From assembly GCA_002307055.1 (NCBI GenBank), contig DBTM01000069.1, forward strand, positions 1 through 12,177: a stretch of DNA of 12,177 nt. The letters run 5' to 3'. Of the stretch, positions 1 to 5,272 are shown piece after piece (position 1 is the first letter of the stretch; every line of letters begins with the position of its first letter). Made by a program: the position numbers and the translations under genes. The notes beneath the pieces were generated by a model. The model was not told where the DNA came from. It searched no databases and was given only the letters and a program-made list of their open reading frames with translations. The DNA is from Clostridiales bacterium UBA1316. Its GTDB lineage: Bacteria; Bacillota; Clostridia; Oscillospirales; Oscillospiraceae.

Positions 1-363
1 TATGTCCGGCAGAACCTGTCACGCGTGATTACAAACAGGTTTTTAACGGGTGATGATGTCGCTGTCCTGGCACTTGACTCGAAAATCGAACAGTTAATTG
101 CCGAAAAGACAAAACGCACCGAATCGGGCCTCGTTACGGTGCTTGAACCGTCACAGCTGCAGAGTATATTTACGAATACGAAAGATATAATCGACAAGAT
201 GACGATTCAGGGTAAAAAATCGGTTGCGCTGACGGCACCGGCAATAAGGCCGAGATTTAAAAAGATTATTGAACAAATTGCGCCGAACCTGACGGTTTTA
301 TCCTACGCGGAGATTGAGCAAAGCATGGAGCTGCATATAGAAAACATCATCAAGCTGACTTGA
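1..363 (+). CDS. flhA: Flagellar type III export gate protein FlhA, C-terminal fragment
   Basis: The gene enters the window in frame 1 and ends at the TGA at 361-363, leaving the last 120 residues. The visible protein opens with YVRQNLSRVITNRFL, a close match to the conserved VRQ-L-R stretch of the FlhA cytoplasmic domain, and ends with the usual alpha/beta module (LTVLSYAEIEQ, then a short tail). FlhA forms the nonameric export gate of the flagellar secretion system in the inner membrane. Its cytoplasmic domain docks chaperone-substrate complexes such as FlgN with FlgK or FlgL, whose genes lie downstream here. The membrane part is upstream of the window. The next gene follows after 55 bases, so co-transcription is likely. 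Family assignment is firm; only completeness is unknown. Confidence 0.93.
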   Translation, partial: YVRQNLSRVITNRFLTGDDVAVLALDSKIEQLIAEKTKRTESGLVTVLEPSQLQSIFTNTKDIIDKMTIQGKKSVALTAPAIRPRFKKIIEQIAPNLTVLSYAEIEQSMELHIENIIKLT

Positions 364-418
364 TATACGCAGTGCTTGCCGGATTATATAAGATTTCGAT
401 GTATCGAGGTGCAAAGCG

Positions 419-1099
419 GTGGCGATCTTACTGGACAAAATATTAAAAACCGGGAATGAAGTCCGTGTAAAAAGTCAGACGGAGACTTTCATCACCACAA
501 TCGATGAAATTACCGGTGAGGATTCCTTTACAATCCTTGCGCCATATAAACAAGGACAGCAGATTATTGTCAGGCCTCATGAGGTTTTGTCTATTTCCTG
601 CGTTACCGAGAGAGGGCTGTACATGTTTGAAGCGAATGTAACAGACATTGATAATTCATCAAGCATCATTGTCATCCATGTAAAAACTGCCGGAGAGGTC
701 AGGCGTGTTCAGAGAAGGCAAGCATTCCGCGTCAGAGAGAGCGTCGCGGTAAACGTGAGGAAAAAATCAGGGGATATGCACCCTGACGGCAAATGGGTAA
801 AAACCAGCACCATTGATATTGCCGAGCTTGGCATGCTTCTCAGATTTGACGAGCTCTGTGAATATGGACAGGAGATGGAAATGACCATTCGCCTCAACCT
901 GTTCGGCATCAATGAAGTCATTCCGAAGGTCAAGGGTAAGGTTGTCCGATGTATTTCAACAAGAAATAAGGAATACGGGTATCTGCTTGGCGTCAGTTTT
1001 GAGGATCTGCCTGAAAAAGCCAGAGACGCGCTCATCAAACTGGTCGTGCTGAGCCAGAGGAACAAGCTGACGTATAAAAACAAGAAAAAGCTTAAGTAG
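419..1099 (+). CDS. PilZ-domain c-di-GMP flagellar brake protein (YcgR/YpfA-like)
   Basis: The protein has 226 residues and a GTG start with a GAGGT ribosome site (406-410) 8 bases upstream. Two domains are visible: an N-terminal beta-rich domain of the YcgR N-terminal type (about residues 5-92) and a PilZ domain (about 95-212). The c-di-GMP-binding RRxxxR motif is complete (R99, R100, R104, in QRRQAFR). The second motif, D/NxSxxG, reads DIAELG (133-138), so the usual serine is an alanine. Proteins of this type bind c-di-GMP and then slow or stop the motor, and in clostridia and bacilli they are often encoded near flhA/fliA. The lysine-rich tail is typical of small cytoplasmic proteins. The role as a brake is taken from the family; binding strength with the altered motif is unknown. 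Confidence 0.88.
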   Translation: MAILLDKILKTGNEVRVKSQTETFITTIDEITGEDSFTILAPYKQGQQIIVRPHEVLSISCVTERGLYMFEANVTDIDNSSSIIVIHVKTAGEVRRVQRRQAFRVRESVAVNVRKKSGDMHPDGKWVKTSTIDIAELGMLLRFDELCEYGQEMEMTIRLNLFGINEVIPKVKGKVVRCISTRNKEYGYLLGVSFEDLPEKARDALIKLVVLSQRNKLTYKNKKKLK

Positions 1100-1122
1100 G
1101 TAATCGCCGGTAGGCCGACATC

Positions 1123-1169
1123 GAAAACTGCAATTTTTCAAGGCAAAAAAGTGCCGGAGCGTAGCGGCA
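1123..1169 (+). promoter_or_regulatory. fliA leader: two hairpins with partly complementary loops
   Basis: Hairpin A pairs GAAAA (1123-1127) with TTTTC (1135-1139), leaving a loop CTGCAAT. Hairpin B pairs TGCCG (1152-1156) with CGGCA (1165-1169), leaving the loop GAGCGTAG. CTGC of loop A can pair with GTAG of loop B (one G-U). The second hairpin and the bases after it resemble the flgK leader at the same distance from the ATG. The pairing is read from the sequence; that it is a regulatory RNA is inference. Confidence 0.4.
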
Positions 1170-1183
1170 GAATGGGGCTTGGT

Positions 1184-1927
1184 ATGAGTACAGAGGAATT
1201 CATGGATGTTGATGACCTTTGGGAGCAGTACTTCAGTACCGGAGACGCGGATATTAAAAATAAGATCATTTCTCATTATCTTTACATTGTCGGAATTGTT
1301 GTTAAGCGGCTCATGCCGCAGTACAAGGATTACAGTGAAAAGGATGAGCTGATGAGCTGCGGTGTCCTCGGCTTGATTGACGCTGTCAACAAATTTGACC
1401 GCTCATTCGGTGTGAAGTTTCAAACCTACGCAACGGTCAGGATCCGCGGAGAGATCATCGATTATATGCGCAAGCAGGACTGGGCGCCGTCGAGTCTCCG
1501 CAAGAAGATCAGCAGTATTCAGCAGGCATACGAGTCACTTGAGGCAGCGTACAACAGGAAACCCACCGAGCATGAAATAGCCAATTATCTTGGCATAAAA
1601 GAAGTCGTTGTTCAAAAGGTCCTGCAAAAAACGCACATGTTCAACCTTGTCTATTTTGAATCCATGCTCTATGAGAAGGAGACGGATGAATTCCTTGAGC
1701 CGTCTAAAAATGACCCATATCAGAAGATTGAAAATGAAGTCATGTCTGAAGCGCTGAAAAAGCTTGTCGAATCGCTGCCGGAACGCGAAAAAATGGTGAT
1801 TACGCTCCATTATTATGAAGGTCTGACCATGAAGAGCATCGCGAAAATACTGCAGATTTCCGAGTCGCGCGTCTCGCAGATCCATTCAAGAATTTTACTC
1901 GAAATGAGAATGGTCCTGGAGGATTGA
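1184..1927 (+). CDS. fliA: RNA polymerase sigma factor for flagellar genes (sigma-28, FliA/SigD)
   Basis: This sigma-70-family factor directs transcription of late flagellar, motility and chemotaxis genes and is held inactive by FlgM, encoded further down. From the chosen ATG it has 247 residues, close to SigD of B. subtilis (254). Sigma-2 is clear, with DELMSCGVLGLIDAVNKFD and then FQTYATVRIRGEIIDYMRKQDW. Sigma-3 follows (KKISSIQQAYESLEAAY... EIANYLGI), and sigma-4 ends with the helix-turn-helix GLTMKSIAKILQISESRVSQIHSR. The open frame extends back to a GTG at 1151, and ATGs lie at 1172, 1184 and 1202. I prefer 1184: GGGG sits 6 bases before it and the upstream bases form a hairpin shared with the flgK leader. 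The 1202 start has AGAGG 5 bases upstream and is a fair alternative. Function is secure, the exact start is not. Confidence 0.94.
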   Translation: MSTEEFMDVDDLWEQYFSTGDADIKNKIISHYLYIVGIVVKRLMPQYKDYSEKDELMSCGVLGLIDAVNKFDRSFGVKFQTYATVRIRGEIIDYMRKQDWAPSSLRKKISSIQQAYESLEAAYNRKPTEHEIANYLGIKEVVVQKVLQKTHMFNLVYFESMLYEKETDEFLEPSKNDPYQKIENEVMSEALKKLVESLPEREKMVITLHYYEGLTMKSIAKILQISESRVSQIHSRILLEMRMVLED

Positions 1928-1988
1928 CATATATTCAATGAAGTGATGTCTGAAAACCACAAAAAGCACCTGTTTTGCAATGCGTAGA

Positions 1989-2004
1989 TTGTAAATATTT
2001 ACAA
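1989..2004. promoter_or_regulatory. Perfect 16-bp palindrome, candidate operator
   Basis: TTGTAAATATTTACAA is a perfect inverted repeat with no central gap. It lies in the 212-nt gap between fliA and the rod genes, about 135 bases before the next start codon and among AT-rich sequence where a promoter is expected. The shape suits a dimeric repressor or activator. I cannot name the protein: it does not match the Rex, GlnR or CodY consensus in detail. Confidence 0.4.
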
Positions 2005-2031
2005 AAAGTAAAAAATATTATGAGCGGAGAT

Positions 2032-2058
2032 TATACTCTTGCAAAAATATAACGATAT
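2032..2058 (+). promoter_or_regulatory. Possible sigma-28 promoter for the flgG1-flgG-yvyF-flgM group
   Basis: AACGATAT (2051-2058) matches the sigma-28 minus-10 GCCGATAT at 6 of 8 positions and retains the CGATA core. TATA lies 15 bases upstream (2032-2035) where TAAA is expected. The 1928-2139 gap otherwise holds only AT-rich sequence and the palindrome at 1989-2004. The match is partial and the call is tentative. Confidence 0.25.
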
Positions 2059-2139
2059 GTATGATGTGGATTTATTATAGGATTGAAATATTATAAGACC
2101 AATCGTTAATAAACCGCCGTCATACCGGGAGGTATTTAT

Positions 2140-2904
2140 ATGGTTCGCGGTCTTTATACTGCGGCGACGGGTATGACTGTCCAGCGAAACAAGATGGATG
2201 TTCTGACGAATAATATTGTGAACGCGGAAACAACAGGTTATAAGTCTGACAGTCTTGTGACATCAACTTTTGACGAAGTGATGCTCAATCGGATTAATGA
2301 CCCGAACATCAGCATTGTAGGTTCGAACGCCGTGGGCGGATATGATTACGGCTCGCATATCGATGAGCGCATCACAGACTTTTCGAGCGGGGCACTTGAA
2401 CAGACAAACAAAGCGACGGATATAGCGCTGAGCGGAGACGGTTTTTTCACAATTGAGACAGCCGACGGGCAGATCCGCTACACAAAAAGCGGTAATTTTT
2501 CCGTTAACAGCGAGGGCTATCTGGTGACCCAGGACGGCGGGTTTGTCCTTGGTAAAAATGGGAGGATTCAAGTCGGTTCCTCGGACTTCTCCGTTTCGGC
2601 AAAGGGAGAAGTAACGGGCGCAACGGCAGTATCTGATACGCTGAATATCGTGTCATTCACTGATACCGGCGTGCTGCGCAAGGAAGGCGATAATTTATAT
2701 TCCATCTACGGCAGCGCCACGCCCGTCCAATCAACCGATACAACCGTCAGGCAGGGGATGCTCGAATCTTCGAATGTCGATGTAACGACCGAAATGATTG
2801 ACATGATATCCGTTTACCGGAATTATGAAGCCAGCCAGAAGATTGTCAGCATGACAGACAAGACACTTGAGCTGACAGTCAATCTCGGCAGGATTGGAGG
2901 TTAA
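2140..2904 (+). CDS. Flagellar rod protein, FlgF/FlgG family (first paralog, 'FlgG1'/FlhO-like)
   Basis: The protein has 254 residues, normal for proximal or distal rod subunits. It starts at ATG behind GGGAGG (2127-2132, 7-base spacer). The N-terminal basal-body rod motif is clear (MVRGLYTAATGM, then NNIVNAETTGYKSD). The central conserved stretch DIALSGDGFFTIET and RYTKSGNFSVNSEGYLV is typical of FlgE/F/G proteins, and the C-terminal helix region (SSNVDVTTEMIDMISVYRNYEASQK) assembles with the N-terminal helix in the rod. These proteins are exported by the flagellar type III system without a cleaved signal. The pair of rod genes right after fliA is the clostridial arrangement, where they are called flgG1 and flgG; FlhO of B. 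subtilis is the nearest counterpart I recall. Whether it is the proximal (FlgF) or distal (FlgG) subunit cannot be read from the sequence. Confidence 0.88.
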   Translation: MVRGLYTAATGMTVQRNKMDVLTNNIVNAETTGYKSDSLVTSTFDEVMLNRINDPNISIVGSNAVGGYDYGSHIDERITDFSSGALEQTNKATDIALSGDGFFTIETADGQIRYTKSGNFSVNSEGYLVTQDGGFVLGKNGRIQVGSSDFSVSAKGEVTGATAVSDTLNIVSFTDTGVLRKEGDNLYSIYGSATPVQSTDTTVRQGMLESSNVDVTTEMIDMISVYRNYEASQKIVSMTDKTLELTVNLGRIGG

Positions 2905-2909
2905 CGGTA

Positions 2910-3671
2910 ATGCAGTCACTTTATACCGCGGCTTCCGGTCTTTTAAACCAGCAGAAAAGATTGGACACCCTCGCCTCAAATATTGCCAATTCCAATACCC
3001 CAGGCTTTAAATCAACAAGAATTGATTTTAAAGATACCCTATACAGCACGATGGTTGATCCTGTTCTGGCCAATAGCGCGGAGAACAACCTGCTGGTCGG
3101 AAGCGGCGTTGATGTGGACGCAACGAACATTGATTTTAGTCAGGGCGCTGATGTGGAAACGGGTTTACCGCTCGATTTCGCCATTGAAGGAGACGGTTTC
3201 TTTCAGGTTCAAAAAGATGACGGCGAAATTTTATATACACGCAGCGGCAGCTTCAGTACAGCCACAGTTGATAATGTGAACTATCTCGTAACAGCCCAGG
3301 GGTATTTTGTCCTTGATAATGAAGGTAATAAAATAAAGATGCCGGATAACGCGTCAGCAGTCAGCGTTTCAAAGGACGGCGTCATAAGCGCCGATGACGG
3401 GACACAATACGGGACAATAGGTATTGTCAGGTTCTCAAATCCAGGCGGCTTGGCCGCCGCCGGCGACACGAGCTACAGTGCCACAGGTGCTTCCGGAGAG
3501 GCGGAAAAGGATACAAGCTCAATTGTTGTACAGGGAAAGTTGGAGAACTCCAACGTCGACCTCGCGCAGGAACTCACCCTTCTTATACGATCTCAAAGGG
3601 CGTATTCTCTGGCAAGCAGAGCACTGACGACGACGGATGACATGATGGGCCTTGCGAATAATATGCAGTGA
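2910..3671 (+). CDS. flgG: Flagellar distal rod / hook-basal body protein, FlgG family (FlhP-like)
   Basis: This second rod-family protein has 253 residues and starts 5 bases after the stop of its paralog; its GGAGG (2896-2900) lies inside the last codons of that gene, so the two are translationally close. It shows the N-terminal motif MQSLYTAASGLLNQQKRLDTLA with SNIANSNTPGFKSTR, the middle motif DFAIEGDGFFQVQ and LYTRSGSFS, and the C-terminal LENSNVDLAQELTLLIRSQRAY. Compared with the first paralog it has a few extra residues at TVDNVNYLV. It should build the rod between the MS ring and the hook after export through the gate that contains FlhA. The FlgG name follows the clostridial order fliA-flgG1-flgG; FlgF cannot be excluded. 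Confidence 0.88.
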   Translation: MQSLYTAASGLLNQQKRLDTLASNIANSNTPGFKSTRIDFKDTLYSTMVDPVLANSAENNLLVGSGVDVDATNIDFSQGADVETGLPLDFAIEGDGFFQVQKDDGEILYTRSGSFSTATVDNVNYLVTAQGYFVLDNEGNKIKMPDNASAVSVSKDGVISADDGTQYGTIGIVRFSNPGGLAAAGDTSYSATGASGEAEKDTSSIVVQGKLENSNVDLAQELTLLIRSQRAYSLASRALTTTDDMMGLANNMQ

Positions 3672-3702
3672 TTGACGTCGTATAAGTTTTGGGGGTAAAA
3701 TA

Positions 3703-4113
3703 ATGGCGATAAGTTTATGTGAATTATGCGGTAAACCGTTTAACAGTATCAGCTCTAAGCTCTGCTCCGAGTGCTCAAGGATTATCGATGAGACGTATAT
3801 TAAGGTAAGAAAGTATATATATCAGAATCCTAAGAATTGCGAATTCATAGACATTATAGAAGCGACGGAGGTCTCTGAGAAGGAACTCAATTATCTCATC
3901 AAAAAGGGCAGAATTGAGGTTGTCAACAAAATCGGAGGCGGACCGCACTGCCGGGCATGCGGCAAGAAAACGACAGGCAGCGCTCTCTGCGAGCAGTGCA
4001 TGGCCAAGATCGTCTCCGAAAAGTTAACGTCAAAAGAAGCAGCCGATACGGATAATAAAGAATCGGAGATACCCGGCAGAAAAAGGATTATACCGAAGTC
4101 GTATAATGACTGA
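3703..4113 (+). CDS. yvyF: YvyF-family flagellar operon protein with two zinc ribbons
   Basis: The protein has 136 residues, close to B. subtilis YvyF. Its start has GGGGGT (3691-3696) at a suitable distance. It carries two CxxC...CxxC zinc-binding modules: C6, C9, C21, C24 at the N-terminus and C83, C86, C96, C99 near the C-terminus. Between them lies a short helical segment with a MerR-like helix-turn-helix look (IDIIEATEVSEKELNYLIKKGR). The tail is charged and probably disordered. YvyF always sits next to flgM in bacilli and many clostridia, as here. Its biochemical role is not settled; a regulatory or nucleic-acid-binding role is an inference from the domain layout. It may be co-transcribed with the rod genes because the gap before it is only 31 bases. 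Confidence 0.85.
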   Translation: MAISLCELCGKPFNSISSKLCSECSRIIDETYIKVRKYIYQNPKNCEFIDIIEATEVSEKELNYLIKKGRIEVVNKIGGGPHCRACGKKTTGSALCEQCMAKIVSEKLTSKEAADTDNKESEIPGRKRIIPKSYND

Positions 4114-4166
4114 AGACGCAAAAACCCCGTGATAAAATGATAAGTTACTCAAAGGAGGTTATAAGC

Positions 4167-4463
4167 ATGAAGATTAATTCAGTATCTCAAAATGACGCTA
4201 TTTCTAAGTATATTAATAACGTCAACAGTAAAACCGTTAAGAGCACCGCGAAGGCGGAAGTATCTGACAGTGTCGAGCTGTCCGAAGGCGCGAAGAAGTT
4301 TGCCGCGCTCTTAAAAGCGGCCAAAGATTCCATGGACAGTTCAGGCGAGACTGAGGATGCCAAAGCAGCCGATATCATGGCAAAGATGAACGACAATTCA
4401 TATAATGTGTCGACCGGTGATGTTGTCAGCGGGATTATGAGCGGTATCCCTACCCATATCTAG
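4167..4463 (+). CDS. flgM: Negative regulator of sigma-28 (anti-sigma factor FlgM)
   Basis: FlgM binds FliA and keeps it from core polymerase until the finished hook-basal body exports FlgM. The protein has 98 residues from the ATG at 4167, which has a near-perfect AAAGGAGG (4151-4158) 8 bases upstream. The frame extends back to an ATG at 4137, but that would put the ribosome site inside the gene, so I reject that start. The typical pattern is present: MKINSVS at the N-terminus, VSDSVELSEGAKKFAALLK in the middle, and a C-terminal sigma-binding helical part (ADIMAKMNDNSYNVSTGDVVSGIM). It is acidic and low in complexity in between, as expected for a largely unfolded export substrate. It is encoded about 2.2 kb downstream of its target fliA in the same block. 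Confidence 0.92.
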   Translation: MKINSVSQNDAISKYINNVNSKTVKSTAKAEVSDSVELSEGAKKFAALLKAAKDSMDSSGETEDAKAADIMAKMNDNSYNVSTGDVVSGIMSGIPTHI

Positions 4464-4479
4464 CTCAAGGGAGAACGAG

Positions 4480-4500
4480 TTTGAAAGATAATCTTTCAAA
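4480..4500. repeat. 21-bp inverted repeat between flgM and flgN
   Basis: TTTGAAAGAT (4480-4489) and ATCTTTCAAA (4491-4500) are perfect complements around a single A. As RNA the tight centre would open to a 7-bp stem with a 7-base loop. It starts 16 bases after the flgM stop. It could slow exonucleases between flgM and flgN or be a protein site in DNA; no U-run follows, so it is not a standard terminator. Confidence 0.5.
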
Positions 4501-4507
4501 GTGGGTT

Positions 4508-4578
4508 TTGTGCCTTTCGGGTCTTCAGACCTGAAGTCCGGCGTGACCGGGCGCAGCACAATTCCCCGAGAAAGGAAT
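4508..4578 (+). promoter_or_regulatory. Structured leader of flgN (three-way junction plus SD hairpin)
   Basis: TTGTGC (4508-4513) can pair with GCACAA (4555-4560) and encloses two hairpins. One is TTCGGGTC with GACCTGAA around a TTCA loop (4516-4535), 8 bp with one G-U. The other is CCGG with CCGG around CGTGA (4539-4551). Just after it, ATTCC (4560-4564) can pair with GGAAT (4574-4578), which would bury the AAAGGA in front of flgN. The pairings are visible in the sequence; a regulatory role is inference. Confidence 0.35.
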
Positions 4579-4589
4579 GGCTGGCTATA

Positions 4590-5126
4590 ATGGAAGCAGT
4601 ACATATTGCTGCGGAAGACCTGTGTGCCAATATATCTAAATCGTTAGGCCTCATCGGTGAGCTTACGAATATCTCAAAAGACAAAGAAGCGTTTCTGACC
4701 AAATGTGACATTGAAGGCCTTCGAAACGCGACGGAAAAAGAAGAGGAAATTGTAGCTGCACTGAACCGGACGGAGAAAGATAGGAAGATTTGCGCCGATG
4801 TTCTGTCACAAGCCGTCGGCCTTTTTGACAAAGATAACAAGAAAAAAGATAGCAATAATATCACCCTGAGAGATATTATTGAAAAGATTACCGATAAAAA
4901 GATGAGGGAACGCCTTTCGGTTTTAAGAAAAGAACTGATCGAGGCGGCGGATCATTTATCTGTTCTCAATGACAGACTCGGCCAACTGCTTCAACTGCAG
5001 ATCGGGCTGACTGACTATATGATTAATTTACTGTATATTCCGAAAAGCAGGAACCACTCCTATAACATTCAAGGAATCAGGAGAGATGAGACGCGTGATC
5101 TGAGTCTTCTGGATTTGCACATATAA
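4590..5126 (+). CDS. flgN: Flagellar export chaperone FlgN for FlgK and FlgL
   Basis: FlgN keeps the hook-filament junction proteins unpolymerised and delivers them to FlhA. The protein has 178 residues and is almost wholly helical by inspection, with heptad-like stretches (SKDKEAFLTKCDIEGLRNAT, EKEEEIVAALNRTEKDRKI, MRERLSVLRKELIEAADHL, LNDRLGQLLQLQIGLTDYMI), matching the FlgN coiled-coil family. It lies between flgM and flgK as in B. subtilis (yvyG), immediately before its clients. The ATG at 4590 has AAAGGA 13 bases upstream, farther than usual, and this stretch can fold into a hairpin, so translation may be weak or controlled. No better in-frame start is evident. The family is assigned from context and coiled-coil pattern, as FlgN sequences are poorly conserved. 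Confidence 0.85.
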   Translation: MEAVHIAAEDLCANISKSLGLIGELTNISKDKEAFLTKCDIEGLRNATEKEEEIVAALNRTEKDRKICADVLSQAVGLFDKDNKKKDSNNITLRDIIEKITDKKMRERLSVLRKELIEAADHLSVLNDRLGQLLQLQIGLTDYMINLLYIPKSRNHSYNIQGIRRDETRDLSLLDLHI

Positions 5127-5132
5127 AGTGCA

Positions 5133-5147
5133 ACCGGGCCGCCCGGT
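5133..5147. repeat. GC-rich stem just after flgN
   Basis: ACCGGGC (5133-5139) and GCCCGGT (5141-5147) are perfect complements around one C; a 6-bp stem with a CCG loop is realistic. It lies 7 bases after the flgN stop and is followed by AT-rich sequence but no U-run, so it is an mRNA-end or processing stem or a poor terminator. Confidence 0.4.
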
Positions 5148-5197
5148 CTCAAATGAAATATAAGCTTGATAAATTTATATATTAAACATGAAAATAT

Positions 5198-5259
5198 CGT
5201 TTTATCATTTACTGCGTATGATAAAGCGTTGACGAACTCTTGCCGGTACGCAGCGGCGG
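5198..5259 (+). promoter_or_regulatory. flgK leader RNA: two hairpins with a 6-bp kissing loop
   Basis: Hairpin A has 11 pairs, CGTTTTATCAT (5198-5208) with ATGATAAAGCG (5218-5228) including one U-G, and a 9-base loop TTACTGCGT. Hairpin B pairs TTGCCG (5240-5245) with CGGCGG (5254-5259), four Watson-Crick and two wobble pairs, with loop GTACGCAG. CTGCGT in loop A is the exact complement of ACGCAG in loop B. Hairpin B ends 13 bases before the likely flgK ATG. The complementarity is a direct reading; the regulatory role is inference. The same stretch also contains TAAAG and GCCGGTAC 16 bases apart, a partial sigma-28 promoter match. Confidence 0.45.
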
Positions 5260-5272
5260 AATGGACGATAAT

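Noticed and set aside
709..1083. Minus-strand frames over the flagellar genes (for example 709-1083, 1535-1885, 9652-10083)
   Set aside because: They are antisense to well-supported genes, have no ribosome sites and show no family features.
1123..1183. c-di-GMP-I riboswitch before fliA or flgK
   Set aside because: The conserved GCAAACC/GNRA core and the receptor helix cannot be found; only loose resemblance in CCGG...AGCGG.
4102..4107. TATAAT at the end of yvyF as a flgM promoter
   Set aside because: The minus-35 position is an A-run without resemblance to TTGACA; codons of the yvyF tail explain it.
4367..4374. Exact GCCGATAT, the sigma-28 minus-10 sequence, inside flgM
   Set aside because: No TAAA about 15 bases upstream (GACT stands there), and it is explained by codons for AADIM in flgM.
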